Positions 38,679-47,505 of a DNA stretch of 64,000 bases are shown piece after piece. Position 1 is the first letter of the stretch. Each line of letters begins with the position of its first letter. Made by a program: the position numbers and the translations under genes. Below the pieces are notes generated by a model. The model ran no database searches. It was given only the letters and a program-made list of their open reading frames with translations, and was not told the DNA's origin. The DNA comes from Gemmatimonadota bacterium (lineage in GTDB: Bacteria > Gemmatimonadota > Gemmatimonadetes > Gemmatimonadales > GWC2-71-9): NCBI GenBank assembly GCA_027294455.1, contig JAPULZ010000064.1, forward strand, positions 62,001-126,000, given 5' to 3'.

Positions 38679-38697
38679 AGGAGCAGACCCTAGCTCT

Positions 38698-38723
38698 CCC
38701 GCCGGCGCGCTCTGCGCGGCGGG
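38698..38723 (+). other. GC-rich hairpin directly before the HNH start
   Basis: CCCGCC...GGCGGG with an inner GCGC-TCT-GCGC helix ends 11 bases before ATG 38735 (2 before the alternative GTG 38726). No Shine-Dalgarno is visible between. It may limit translation or act as an attenuator. Confidence 0.5.
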
Positions 38724-38734
38724 ATTTGTGTACT

Positions 38735-39298
38735 ATGAGGCTCCACACACGCTGCCTGGCCCTGAATGCATCGTTCGAGCCGCTGACCCTGGTTCCGGTC
38801 CGGCGGGCGCTCCGGTTGGTCATCGACGGGAAGGCCGAAATCGTGGAGGTGGAGCGGGGCCGCTATTTCCGCAGCGAGCGCCTGACAGTCCCTCGTCCCG
38901 CGGTCATCCGCCTGGTGCAGTTCGTCCACGTGCCTCGCAAGTTCCGTCGCCAGGTAACCAATACGTTCCTGTTCGCCCGCGACCACTACCGCTGTCAGTT
39001 TTGCGGGCGCCTGTCGGCCGAGCTGCGCCATCGGGAATGCCTAACCCGCGACCACCTCGTTCCGCTGTCCCGCGGCGGCACCAACGAATGGACAAACGTG
39101 ACCACGTCGTGTTCAACGTGCAACACCAGGAAGGGTAATCGGCTTCCTGGGGAATGTGGCATGAAGCTCCGCACGCTTCCCCGCGAACCACATTTCGTCC
39201 ATCTGGCGTGGGCGGTTCGCCGTCTCACGCCGCTCCAGGCGAAGTACATACGCATGTTCTATGGCGACCAGACCCTCTCGGAGATTTCGGCGCTGTAA
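38735..39298 (+). CDS. HNH endonuclease family protein
   Basis: A 187-aa protein with a C-terminal HNH nuclease domain: zinc knuckle CQFCG, the HNH core TRDHLVPLSRGGTNEWTN, and a second CSTCNTRKGN. The N-terminal about 75 residues (VPVRRALRLVIDGKAEIVE) match the small stand-alone HNH family found on many bacterial chromosomes, of uncertain role in DNA metabolism. No methylase or phage gene is near. ATG 38735 is chosen, with GTG 38726 an in-frame alternative. Confidence 0.88.
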   Translation: MRLHTRCLALNASFEPLTLVPVRRALRLVIDGKAEIVEVERGRYFRSERLTVPRPAVIRLVQFVHVPRKFRRQVTNTFLFARDHYRCQFCGRLSAELRHRECLTRDHLVPLSRGGTNEWTNVTTSCSTCNTRKGNRLPGECGMKLRTLPREPHFVHLAWAVRRLTPLQAKYIRMFYGDQTLSEISAL

Positions 39299-39412
39299 CT
39301 GCCGCTGGGTCGATGGGCTCGGCTCCCGTCCGAGGCGGGGAGGCGCTCATGAAGGCTCATACGACGGTGGTGAGGCGCCTGTGGCCCGGCTATCTTAAAA
39401 GGTTACCATCCT

Positions 39413-40993
39413 GTGACTCAGGGAGATTTGGCGACGTATCATCTGGCTGAGGTCTTCGCCGACCGGGCGGAGCAAGATCCGAATCGGGAGTGCCTCGTGT
39501 TTGGAACCCGACGGATGACGTACGGGCAGGTGGACGCGCAGGCGCGGGCGCTTCAGGCGGCCTTCAGCGACTTCGGCATCGAAGCCGGAGATGCGGTCGC
39601 CGTCGAGTTGCGCAATTGCCCGGAGTGGGTGATTACGCTGTTGGCGGCCGCGCGCCAGGGCGCCGTCGTCGTACCCATCGATCCCTCGGTCAGCTATCAC
39701 GACCTCAAGTACCAGCTGCGTCATGCCGAGGCGACCGTGCTGGTCGTTGCCGAGGACGAGGGGGCGGACCCCCTGGAAATCTTCGAGGATCTCATTGCAG
39801 ATCTCCCCGACCTGCAGTATCTGATCACCGTTGGTGACGAGGACCGGTGGTATGATGATCGCGTGTTTCGGTTTGCAGACATCACCGAGGCGCGGCGGCC
39901 CCTTCTGTCCATCGTCGAGCTGGATCCGGCGGCGGCACCCTTGGCGATCATGTATACCTCTGGCACGATGGGGAAACCGAAGGGTGTCGTCCTGACACAT
40001 CAGAACCTCGTATGGACCGCCATGGCATCCAACGAGGCGCTGGAGGCGACGTCCGACGACGTGGTGCTCGGCGGCGTTCCATGCTCGACGGTATTTGGCA
40101 CTCACGTCGTCTTGGCGGCACTGGTCGTCGGGGCCCGGCTGACCTTGCTGCCGCGGTTCCGGGCGTCGGCGGCGCTCGAGCTCATGGAGCGTGAAGCCGT
40201 CACCGTGTGTCACGGGGTGCCCACCATGTTCCAGCTGTTGATGCGTGACGCATCGTTCGAGAGCCGCAACCTCTCCGCGGTGCGCACCGGCATCGTGGCC
40301 GGGGGTCCGGTCTCCCGGGATCTCGTGCGTCGCGTGCGGGAGTGGAGCAACGTGCAGATCGCCTACGGTCTCACCGAGACCGGGCCCACGGTGACCATCA
40401 CACGTTTCGACGATCCGGTCGAGGCGCGTGAGGCCACGGTTGGCCGGCCCATCGAGGGCGTCGACGTGAAAGTCGTCGATATCAAGACGAACGCCCTCCA
40501 TGAACTCGAGGCTGTGGGCGAACTCGCGGTGAAGGGACCGAACGTCATGGCGGGGTACTACCGCATGCCGTCGGAGACACAGCGATCGATCACCCCCGAA
40601 GGCTATTTCCTCACCGGCGATCTCGCATTGATCGACGAGGACGGGTTCGTGACGATCGTCGGCCGTCGCAAGGAGATGATCATCCGCGGCGGCTACAACA
40701 TCTATCCGCGCGAGCTAGAGGACGTCCTCCGCCCGCATCCTGCTGTTGACGACGTATGTGTATTCGGGATCCCCAACGAAATCCTCGGGGAACTCGTGTG
40801 TGCAAGCGTCGTCCCGATCGAAGGCGCCATGGTTACCGGTGATGAACTCAAGGAGTTCTGCCGCGACCATGTTGCCGACTACAAAGTCCCCGACGTCGTC
40901 CGTTTCTTCGATTCCTTCCCGGTGACCGGGACGGGGAGAGTGAAGAGAAGTGAGCTGGCGGAGTTGGTAAGGCATGAAACGAGCCCTACGTGA
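39413..40993 (+). CDS. Long-chain acyl-CoA synthetase-like AMP-binding enzyme
   Basis: A 526-aa ANL-superfamily adenylate-forming enzyme. It has the P-loop [18 protein letters not shown], the A5 motif [10 protein letters not shown]8 [24 protein letters not shown] and the catalytic Lys near the C-terminus ([10 protein letters not shown]). It most likely activates a fatty or other carboxylic acid to the CoA thioester. The GTG at 39413 is the start. Its stop overlaps the NYN gene GTG by four bases, an odd functional pairing. Confidence 0.88.
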   Translation: MTQGDLATYHLAEVFADRAEQDPNRECLVFGTRRMTYGQVDAQARALQAAFSDFGIEAGDAVAVELRNCPEWVITLLAAARQGAVVVPIDPSVSYHDLKYQLRHAEATVLVVAEDEGADPLEIFEDLIADLPDLQYLITVGDEDRWYDDRVFRFADITEARRPLLSIVELDPAAAPLAIMYTSGTMGKPKGVVLTHQNLVWTAMASNEALEATSDDVVLGGVPCSTVFGTHVVLAALVVGARLTLLPRFRASAALELMEREAVTVCHGVPTMFQLLMRDASFESRNLSAVRTGIVAGGPVSRDLVRRVREWSNVQIAYGLTETGPTVTITRFDDPVEAREATVGRPIEGVDVKVVDIKTNALHELEAVGELAVKGPNVMAGYYRMPSETQRSITPEGYFLTGDLALIDEDGFVTIVGRRKEMIIRGGYNIYPRELEDVLRPHPAVDDVCVFGIPNEILGELVCASVVPIEGAMVTGDELKEFCRDHVADYKVPDVVRFFDSFPVTGTGRVKRSELAELVRHETSPT

Positions 40994-42861
40994 ACGACAA
41001 TCTCTCAGGACCCGCCACACCGCAGCGCCCAGACACCGGAAGATCTGGGGCATCCAACGCAGCACTGTTGATCGATTTTGACAACGTCACCCTCGGAATC
41101 CGGTCCGATCTGCAGCACCAGCTCGGCCGGCTGCTGAACTCGGAGGTCATCCGGGGCAAGGTCGCCGTCCAGCGCGCCTACGCCGACTGGCGCCGGTATC
41201 CGCAGTACATCGTCCCGCTGTCAGAGGCCTCGATCGATCTCATCTTCGCCCCGGCGTTCGGGTCGAACAAGAAGAACGCTACCGATATCCGGCTGGCCAT
41301 CGACGCGCTGGAACTGGTATTCACCAGGCCGGAGATCGGCACGTTCATCTTGCTGTCGGGCGACAGCGATTTTTCGAGCTTGGTGCTGAAGCTCAAGGAA
41401 TACGGTAAGTGGGTCATCGGGGTCGGGATTCGGGAATCGGCCAGCGACCTGCTCGTGCAGAATTGCAACGAGTACTTCAGCTACAATGAGCTGACCGGGC
41501 TCACCAAGACCGCCGAAGTCGAGAACAGACGGCGCGATCCATGGGAGCTCGTGATCGAGGCGACGCTCCGGATGAAGGACAGCAACGATACCATGCGCTC
41601 GGATCGCCTCAAGCAGGTCATGCAGCAGATCGATCCGCACTTCGATGAGAAAGACGCCGGGTTCAATCGGTTCAGCAAGTTCGTGCTGGACGCTGGCCAC
41701 CGCGGCTTGTTGGTTCTGCACAAGATGGAGAACGGACAGTACGGGATCGATATCGGACCCGACGCCAATGTCCCCCCCGACGCGGCGGTGGCCGTGGCCG
41801 CGCCGGTGGTCGGGGCCGCACCGGAGCCCGGCGAGCAGCCTGCGCCGCAGAAGCGGGCGCGCCGCCGCCCCGAGGCCGCGAGCCAGAGGGGCATGACCTT
41901 GGCGTCGGCATTCGCGGTCCTGAAGACGGTGCTGATCGATCTCGAGGCCGTGGGCGACGAGGCCGCCGACCTCGATCGCGTGCGCCAGGCGATGAGGGAC
42001 TCCGTGGAGGACGCCGACGATCCCCTGTTCGAGCCGGAGCGCTTCATGCAGATGCTGCGGCAGGCGGACGACGCCGAACTCGTGGAACTGGCCAAGAACC
42101 GCCACGGAGACATCGTCAGCCTGTTGCCCGCATCGCTGACCGAGACCGAGGTCAAGCCCGAGGCGAAAAAGCCTGCGCCCCGGAGCAAGCGCAAGAGCAC
42201 CAAACGTGGAAAGCCGGCGAAGTCCGAACCCGAAGCGCCACAGGACCACGAGGAACAACCCACCGAGCCCAAACCGACCAAGCAAGCCAAGAAGAAGAAG
42301 ACGACCAAATCTGCGAAGTCGACGAAGACCAAACCGGCCGAGCCCCCCGCTGCCCGGGACAAGCCGGTGGGGACCCGCTCGCTGCGCGGACGCGGCAGCA
42401 GCCGGACGCGCGGACCCGTCGGGAAGATGGCGACAGCTGAACCGCAGCCCGACCTCCCCTCGGAGCCGCGCACGCTGGCGTCACCGCGGCCGTCATCCGA
42501 CCGGGACCAGGGCACGCGGTCGGTACGGGGTCGGGGAAGCAGTCGCAGAAGAGGAGCGCCGGCTACCCGTCGGGACACCGAGTCACCGAGCCAGACCATG
42601 GATCGACCGGCTGCGAGTGAGCGACCGACTAGATCGGCCGACCGGGCGCGTCAGTCCCCGAAGCCGCCGACGCGCAAGCGCCAGACCACGTCTCGTTCGG
42701 ACGCCATGCGCGCGTGGTCCGCCGAGGAGAGGTCAGCGGATCGCGAGGAGCCGGCATCGCCCCCCGTCCCGCCCGAGAGCGAAAGTGGCGAGAGCGGCGG
42801 ACTCTTCAAGCGCATGACGGCCGCGCTGCAAAAAGCGCTGGGAGAGGACAAGAACGACTAG
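40990..42861 (+). CDS. NYN-domain ribonuclease-like protein with LOTUS domain and basic tail
   Basis: A 623-aa protein. The NYN (PIN-like) domain spans about 22-165 with acidic residues in LLIDFDNV (D29, D31) and [12 protein letters not shown]. An OST-HTH/LOTUS RNA-binding domain follows at about 180-250 ([20 protein letters not shown]). After a second helical segment comes a long Lys/Arg/Pro-rich tail with two near-identical RG-type units ([16 protein letters not shown] and [16 protein letters not shown]). NYN-LOTUS proteins are predicted RNases; the basic tail suggests RNA or nucleoid binding. GTG 40990 overlaps the acyl-CoA ligase stop. Confidence 0.85.
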   Translation: MNDNLSGPATPQRPDTGRSGASNAALLIDFDNVTLGIRSDLQHQLGRLLNSEVIRGKVAVQRAYADWRRYPQYIVPLSEASIDLIFAPAFGSNKKNATDIRLAIDALELVFTRPEIGTFILLSGDSDFSSLVLKLKEYGKWVIGVGIRESASDLLVQNCNEYFSYNELTGLTKTAEVENRRRDPWELVIEATLRMKDSNDTMRSDRLKQVMQQIDPHFDEKDAGFNRFSKFVLDAGHRGLLVLHKMENGQYGIDIGPDANVPPDAAVAVAAPVVGAAPEPGEQPAPQKRARRRPEAASQRGMTLASAFAVLKTVLIDLEAVGDEAADLDRVRQAMRDSVEDADDPLFEPERFMQMLRQADDAELVELAKNRHGDIVSLLPASLTETEVKPEAKKPAPRSKRKSTKRGKPAKSEPEAPQDHEEQPTEPKPTKQAKKKKTTKSAKSTKTKPAEPPAARDKPVGTRSLRGRGSSRTRGPVGKMATAEPQPDLPSEPRTLASPRPSSDRDQGTRSVRGRGSSRRRGAPATRRDTESPSQTMDRPAASERPTRSADRARQSPKPPTRKRQTTSRSDAMRAWSAEERSADREEPASPPVPPESESGESGGLFKRMTAALQKALGEDKND

Positions 42862-42907
42862 TCGCGGCACGATCCCCCGGGAGTTTTTTTCCCGGGAGGC
42901 TCCAGCT

Positions 42908-43489
42908 GTGGCGCGAGATTTGTTGGGGTGCGTGTTGCAGACCCGTGTCCGCGGCGCGATCACGTCGGGGCGAATCGTCGAAGTCGAAGCCTATCTCGGC
43001 CCCGACGATCCCGCCTCGCATAGCGCTGGTTGGCGGCGCACGGCCCGCACGGAGGCGATGTACGGACCGCCCGGCACAGCCTATGTGTACCGCTCGTACG
43101 GCGTGCATTGGTGCTTCAACGTCGTGACGGGCCGGGTGGATTTTCCGGCGGCCGTGTTGATTCGCGCGCTGGAGCCGACGCACGGGAGCCGCACCATGTC
43201 GCGCCGGCGTCATCAGGACAAACCCTCGCTACTGTGTTCGGGACCGGGTCGCCTGTGCGGCGCACTCGGCATCGATGCCCGGATGAATCAGCTGGCCCTC
43301 GACACCGGCCGGATCTGCATCAAAGCATCGACCCCACTGCCCGTGAAGGCAGTGGGGTCGAGTCCGCGGATCGGGGTATCGAAGGCGGCCGATTGGCCGC
43401 TTCGGTTCTTCGAAAAGGGATCACCCTGGCTTTCCCGCAGTAGTGTCCCGACTACCGCTGGGTCGTCACCGCCTCATCCGAGTTTGTGA
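42908..43489 (+). CDS. 3-methyladenine DNA glycosylase (AAG/MPG family)
   Basis: A 193-aa MPG-family glycosylase that removes alkylated purines. Active-site residues lie in GRIVEVEAYLGPDDPASHS and YVYRSYGVHWCFNVV; LCSGPGRLC and PRIGVSKA are also typical. The GTG at 42908 has GGGAGG eight bases upstream, but the family N-terminus (EFF...VARDLLG) continues upstream in frame as PREFFSREAPA with no ATG, GTG or TTG available, so the annotated start may be short. The last 38 bases overlap the convergent outer-membrane gene. A perfect 14-bp hairpin lies within the coding sequence. Confidence 0.88.
   Translation: MARDLLGCVLQTRVRGAITSGRIVEVEAYLGPDDPASHSAGWRRTARTEAMYGPPGTAYVYRSYGVHWCFNVVTGRVDFPAAVLIRALEPTHGSRTMSRRRHQDKPSLLCSGPGRLCGALGIDARMNQLALDTGRICIKASTPLPVKAVGSSPRIGVSKAADWPLRFFEKGSPWLSRSSVPTTAGSSPPHPSL
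43328..43361. repeat. Perfect 14-bp inverted repeat inside the glycosylase gene
   Basis: TCGACCCCACTGCC - CGTGAA - GGCAGTGGGGTCGA, with no mismatch. It encodes STPLPVKAVGSS, a stretch poorly conserved in the family. No T-run follows. Confidence 0.8.
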
Positions 43490-44075
43490 GGTTGTACCGG
43501 ATTCCGAAGGTGAGCGTCTGGTGCTCCGAGGTGATGACGAAGCCGCTGCTGGCCGGCTGATACTGGTACTGGCCGTAGAACGCCCAGCGCGAGTGGAAGC
43601 GATATTGCAGGCCGCCGCTCAGCACCAGAAACGCCTTGGTGGACGCGTCGTCGAGGGCCGACAGGTTGGCGTCCGTGGGCGGGCTCACGAGTTCCGCATC
43701 GGTGATGCGCTGGATCGAGAATCCCCCGCCGAGGATCACCTGGAGCTTGGAGTCGCTGGGTATGGCGTAGATGGTCGCCTGAAACCGCTGGGACGTCCCG
43801 AAGTTGATTTGTTGCCCCGTGGAGATCGTGTGGTTGTTGATCTGGTCGAACAGGATCTGGTCGTACGCCAGGTACAGCGCTGATCTGCCCGCCGTGATGA
43901 ACCAATGGCCACCCGCCGCGACGCCGACGTGAGTCCCGCTCGCCGAGAACGCATAGGCTCCGGCTTGCACGCCCCAGTACCATCTGTTCTGCCACGATCG
44001 GTCCTGAGCGTCCGCCGGCGCTGTCGCCGCTACCGACAGCACTACGGCAACGAGAATTCCCTGTCCTTTTCGCAT
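43452..44075 (-). CDS. Predicted outer-membrane beta-barrel protein
   Basis: A 207-aa protein with a cleavable signal peptide (cleavage likely after PADA, residues 1 to about 24). Alternating amphipathic strands rich in Tyr/Phe/Gly follow (WYWGVQAGAYAF, YRFHSRWAFYGQYQY), ending with a strand-like FGIRYNL segment and a short tail. It resembles small outer-membrane barrels such as the OmpA/OmpW or PagL classes but has no catalytic motif I can identify. ATG 44075 is preferred because GGAGG lies eight bases above it. Confidence 0.75.
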   Translation of the reverse strand: MRKGQGILVAVVLSVAATAPADAQDRSWQNRWYWGVQAGAYAFSASGTHVGVAAGGHWFITAGRSALYLAYDQILFDQINNHTISTGQQINFGTSQRFQATIYAIPSDSKLQVILGGGFSIQRITDAELVSPPTDANLSALDDASTKAFLVLSGGLQYRFHSRWAFYGQYQYQPASSGFVITSEHQTLTFGIRYNLTNSDEAVTTQR

Positions 44076-44235
44076 CTGCTTCGCCTCCAACGGGTTAGCC
44101 TCAGAATAGCCACCCGAAGATAGGGGTTTCTGGAAAAAAATGCGACCCCCTAAAGAACCGTGTAGGGCGTTGTGCCTTGCGAGCTTATGCGTCGAAACGG
44201 TGAAAGTACTTGAAGGTATGGGGGCCGTCGGTGAT

Positions 44236-45435
44236 CTAGATCAACCTCAGCTTCGCGCCGACCCGTGCGAAGGCGGCCAGGGCCTGATCGAGGTCCTCTC
44301 GGGTGTGTGCCGCAGAGACCTGACAACGCACACGGGCCTCGCCCTTGGGCACCACGGGGAACCCGAAGCCGGTGACGAACACCCCTTCGTCGAGCAGCAG
44401 ACGGCTCATTTCGATGGCCTTGGAGGTTGCTCCTAGGATGACCGGGATGATGGGCGTCGCGCCCTCGATGGGCTTGAACCCGCGGGCCATGAGCTGCTCG
44501 CGCAAGTAATTCGCGTTGTCGTGCAGCGTCGTGACCAGCTCGGGATGGCTCCGCAGATGCCGCACGGCGGCGAGGGCGCTGCCCGCGACGGTGGCCGGCA
44601 GGGCGTTGGAGAAGAGTTGGGGTCGGGCCCGTTGGGTGAGGTAGTCGGTCACGGCGGCGGACGCGGCGGCGAACCCGCCGGCCGCGCCGCCGATGGCCTT
44701 GCCGAGCGTCGACGTGATGATGTCCACCTCGCCCAACACGCCGGCGTGTTCCGCCACGCCGCGTCCGGTATTGCCGAGGACCCCCGTGCCGTGAGAATCA
44801 TCCACCACCACGGCGGCGTCGTGCTCTCGCGCCAGTTGGAGAATATCGGCCAGCCGGGCGACGTCGCCCTCCATGGAGAACACGCCATCGGTGACCACGA
44901 ACCGGGTCCGCTTAGGTCTAGCGGCCTTGAGCTTCGCCGCCAGATCGTCCATGTCGGAGTGTCGATAGACCGTCGTGTCGCATTTCGAGATCGACTTGGC
45001 GAGCCGCATCGCGTCGATGATCGATGCGTGATTGAGCTGGTCGGAGATGATGATGTCGTCGGGCCCGGTCAGGGTGGAGAAGAGCCCCTCATTGGCGTTC
45101 CAGCACGACGGGTACGTCAGCGACGCTTCGGTGGAGACCAGATCGGCGAGCTCGCGTTCCAGGTCGCGGTGGATGGTGAACGTGCCGCAAATGAAGCGGA
45201 CGCTCGCGGTCCCCGCCCCGAAACGGTCGATGGCGTCCTTGCCTGCCTGCACGACATCGGGTGCGTTGCTGAGGCCCAGGTAGTTGTTGCTGGAGAGGAT
45301 AATGACCTCGCCGTGACCTTCCATCGTGACGCGCGGCGCTTGGGGAGAATCGAGGTAGTTCAGATGCTTGTAGACTCCCTCGCTCTTGAACTGGTCCAGC
45401 TCGTCGCTGAGCCGTTGGTCCAGGCGGCCATTCAT
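44236..45435 (-). CDS. kbl: Glycine C-acetyltransferase (2-amino-3-ketobutyrate CoA ligase)
   Basis: A 399-aa PLP enzyme of the alpha-oxoamine synthase family. It cleaves 2-amino-3-ketobutyrate with CoA to glycine and acetyl-CoA, the second step of threonine breakdown. Motifs: SSNNYLGLS, GTASVRFICGT, DDSHGTG and the Schiff-base Lys in STLGKAIGGA. The ATG at 45435 overlaps the tdh stop (ATGA), so both enzymes are made together. The ORF-track start at 46152 runs through tdh and is rejected. Confidence 0.95.
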   Translation of the reverse strand: MNGRLDQRLSDELDQFKSEGVYKHLNYLDSPQAPRVTMEGHGEVIILSSNNYLGLSNAPDVVQAGKDAIDRFGAGTASVRFICGTFTIHRDLERELADLVSTEASLTYPSCWNANEGLFSTLTGPDDIIISDQLNHASIIDAMRLAKSISKCDTTVYRHSDMDDLAAKLKAARPKRTRFVVTDGVFSMEGDVARLADILQLAREHDAAVVVDDSHGTGVLGNTGRGVAEHAGVLGEVDIITSTLGKAIGGAAGGFAAASAAVTDYLTQRARPQLFSNALPATVAGSALAAVRHLRSHPELVTTLHDNANYLREQLMARGFKPIEGATPIIPVILGATSKAIEMSRLLLDEGVFVTGFGFPVVPKGEARVRCQVSAAHTREDLDQALAAFARVGAKLRLI

Positions 45436-46472
45436 GCGTTGCCTCCGATGTCGAGAATGACCTTCCCCGCTGCGCCGGACCGAATGGCGGCGATGGCGTC
45501 GTCGATCTGTTCCAGCGGGAACGTGTGCGTGATGACGGGCGACGGATCGAAGAGGCCGGATCCGATGAAGGTCTGCATCTGGTACCAGGTGTCGAACATC
45601 TTGCGCCCCACCACCCCGTAGATCGTGAGGCCCTTGAAGATGACCTCCTTGGCGAGCGGGATTGGGACGTCTTGCCTGGGGATCCCGAGGAGTTGTACGC
45701 GTCCACCTGGGCGGGCGCACTCCAGTGCCTGACGAATCGCCGTCGGATGCCCCGACATCTCGCAGACCACGTCGATCCCCTCCGAGCCGGTCTCGTCCAT
45801 GACGCGCTGCACGAGATCGTCCTGCGTCACGTCGATGGTGACGTGGGCGCCCATCTGCGTCGCGAGATCCAGCCGCCGCGGGTTGAGGTCGGCCGCCAAC
45901 ACGCGGGCCGCCCCCGCCGCCCGGGCCACGCCCACAGCGAAACATCCGATGGGCCCGCATCCGAGGACGAGTATGGTGCTCCCGGGAATCTCTGCGGTGA
46001 GCACGGTGTGGAAGGCATTGCCGATCGGATCCATGATCGACCCGATCACCGTGGAGATCTCTCCCAGGGGAATCACGTTCTTGGCCGGCATGGCGATGTA
46101 CTCGGCGAACGCCCCATCGCGGTCGACGCCGATGATCCGCGTGCTGGGACACACATGCCCCTGGCCGGTCCGGCTCTGCTTGGTGTGACCGGAGACGATG
46201 TGCCCTTCGGCGGTGACCCGCTGCCCGATATGGAATGCATCGCCCACATCGGGACCCAGCTCCACGATCTCACCGGCGAATTCGTGACCGACGATCACGG
46301 GCGGCTTGAGTCGACCTTGCGCCCACTCGTCCCAGTCGGCGATGTGCAGATCCGTCCCGCACACGCCGGCGTGTCTGACCCTTATCAACACATCGGCGAC
46401 CCCGCACTCCGGCGTGGAAACCTCCGTTAGGGTGAGTCCAGGTGCTCGCTGGAGCTTTTGAATCGCCTGCAT
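45432..46472 (-). CDS. tdh: L-threonine 3-dehydrogenase, structural zinc site lost
   Basis: A 346-aa zinc-containing medium-chain dehydrogenase oxidising threonine to 2-amino-3-ketobutyrate with NAD. The catalytic zinc ligands are intact (C38 in AGVCGTD, H63-E64 in GHE) and the NAD motif is VLGCGPIGCFAVG. The structural zinc lobe has lost three of four cysteines: the E. coli pattern TCGHCRNC...C reads VSGHTKQS...C (S94, T97, S100, C108). ATG 46472 is chosen over an adjacent TTG. It is the first gene of the tdh-kbl operon. Confidence 0.93.
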   Translation of the reverse strand: MQAIQKLQRAPGLTLTEVSTPECGVADVLIRVRHAGVCGTDLHIADWDEWAQGRLKPPVIVGHEFAGEIVELGPDVGDAFHIGQRVTAEGHIVSGHTKQSRTGQGHVCPSTRIIGVDRDGAFAEYIAMPAKNVIPLGEISTVIGSIMDPIGNAFHTVLTAEIPGSTILVLGCGPIGCFAVGVARAAGAARVLAADLNPRRLDLATQMGAHVTIDVTQDDLVQRVMDETGSEGIDVVCEMSGHPTAIRQALECARPGGRVQLLGIPRQDVPIPLAKEVIFKGLTIYGVVGRKMFDTWYQMQTFIGSGLFDPSPVITHTFPLEQIDDAIAAIRSGAAGKVILDIGGNA

Positions 46473-46510
46473 CAAGAGCCGTCGGGATGATGGTGGTCGA
46501 AGTGCCGGGA

Positions 46511-46538
46511 AATATAACCCGAGGATCGCGTTTGGCAG
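46511..46538 (-). promoter_or_regulatory. Candidate promoter of tdh-kbl
   Basis: On the minus strand CTGCCA (46538-46533), a 16-base spacer and TATATT (46516-46511) precede the tdh ATG by about 38 bases. Confidence 0.5.
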
Positions 46539-46788
46539 GGAGACTCCCTGCGGTTGGAGCTGTGACGTTCCTCACGGCGGTGCCCATCGGGTTTTCTAGG
46601 TTTCGCAGTCACCTCGCGGGGTTGCGTGCTACGCTCCGAGATCACCGCGATTGACGACCACAGCTCGAAGCCAATGTCGAAGAGGTGATGCGCGCGCTGC
46701 ACGCGGCTCACACGACATTCGATCGGATGTTTTGCGGTGTTTTCCGCAAACAGATTTCCCCAAAAGTATTGCGCGTTTTCACGGCATG

Positions 46789-46794
46789 TATAAT
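46789..46794 (+). promoter_or_regulatory. Candidate -10 (TATAAT) for the histone-like gene
   Basis: A consensus TATAAT in an AT-rich patch, about 290 bases above the ATG. The -35 is unclear; TTGCGC lies 14 bases upstream, which is short. Confidence 0.45.
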
Positions 46795-46878
46795 ATTCGC
46801 TTCGACTTAAGCGCCGACCGGAAAATATTCTTGATGAAACGGCCTGGACGCTACAAACACAAGTGTGGTGAGAAACGA

Positions 46879-47028
46879 TGCCTCGAGTCCGAGGCAGCGC
46901 CGACGACTCTTTCTTCCGGCGTCTTTTGGCACCCCACCGTTCTCATCTCCAAAAGGACAATCGAACCGACATCACAGGACTCTGTCTCCATAGCTCGAGT
47001 ATGGAGCGAGCTGCGGCGCCTAGCGCCG
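46879..47028 (+). ncRNA. Structured 5' leader of the histone-like gene
   Basis: Two perfect hairpins bound this stretch: TGCCTCG-AGTC-CGAGGCA (46879-46896) and CGGCGC-CTA-GCGCCG (47014-47028). Shorter pairings lie between them, and CCGTCC/GGGCGG follows just downstream. It matches no riboswitch family that I know. Confidence 0.35.
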
Positions 47029-47087
47029 TAGAGCAAGCGGTCCGTCCGAATGGGCGGATCGAACAACCGTTTCCCGGGAGGGATTTC

Positions 47088-47414
47088 ATGGCAGCCAGAC
47101 GCAGGAAGAAAGCGACCAAGCGCAAGACGACACGGCGCAAGGCCACCAAGCGCAAGACCACGAAGCGCAAGACCACGAAGCGGAAGGCCACCAAGCGCAA
47201 GGCTACGAAGCGCAAGGCCACGAAGCGGAAGGCCACGAAGCGCAAGGCCACGAAGCGGAAGGCCACCAAGCGCAAGGCCACGAAGCGGAAGGTCACGAAG
47301 CGGAAGGTCACGAAGCGGAGAAAGGCCACGAAACGCAAGGCGGCCAAGAAGGCACCTGCACGCCGCCGGCGTAGGAAGGCGGCCGCCGCGACGGCTCCGA
47401 AGCGGCGTCGCTAG
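47088..47414 (+). CDS. Histone H1-like, Lys/Arg/Ala-rich repeat protein
   Basis: A 108-aa extremely basic protein made almost wholly of KRKAT-type pentapeptides: 15 units of (A/T/V)TKRK, then an AAKKAPARRRRR tail. It is comparable to bacterial histone-H1-like proteins such as HC1/HC2, AlgP or BpH1, which bind and compact DNA. The true start is ATG 47088 with a strong GGGAGGGA ribosome site; the ORF-track extension upstream is leader sequence. No acidic or folded domain is present. Repeat number could vary by replication slippage. Confidence 0.85.
   Translation: MAARRRKKATKRKTTRRKATKRKTTKRKTTKRKATKRKATKRKATKRKATKRKATKRKATKRKATKRKVTKRKVTKRRKATKRKAAKKAPARRRRRKAAAATAPKRRR
47112..47339 (+). repeat. 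15-bp coding minisatellite (KRKAT repeats)
   Basis: About 15 tandem copies of a 15-base unit close to ACGAAGCGCAAGGCC, in frame, with wobble-position variation and one unit enlarged by a codon (KRRK). Confidence 0.9.
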
Positions 47415-47505
47415 CTGGCGTAGGTAACACGTTGCACGGGGGCCGGCCGCTTTGCCGGCCCCGCGACGTTTAGGGCCCTACCTCGCGCTTGTCTTCGCGG
47501 GAACG

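Larger units (their letters stand above)
46473..47087. other. 615-bp intergenic region: divergent promoters and structured leader
   Basis: This is the largest non-coding stretch of the window. On the minus side it holds the tdh-kbl promoter; on the plus side a TATAAT at 46789 and a roughly 290-base leader with several hairpins before the histone-like gene. The centre (46700-46850) is AT-rich. ORFs in the track here (46651 and the upstream part of 46878) show no coding character. No tRNA is seen. Confidence 0.6.

Noticed and set aside
44521-45621. 366-aa plus-strand ORF opposite kbl
   Set aside because: Antisense to kbl; no recognisable domain.
46651-47031. 126-aa plus-strand ORF in the leader of the histone-like gene
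   Set aside because: AT-rich, no coding character, contains the promoter and hairpins.
47112-47339. Regular short repeats resembling a CRISPR array
   Set aside because: The 15-bp units are contiguous, in frame and encode KRKAT; there are no spacers.
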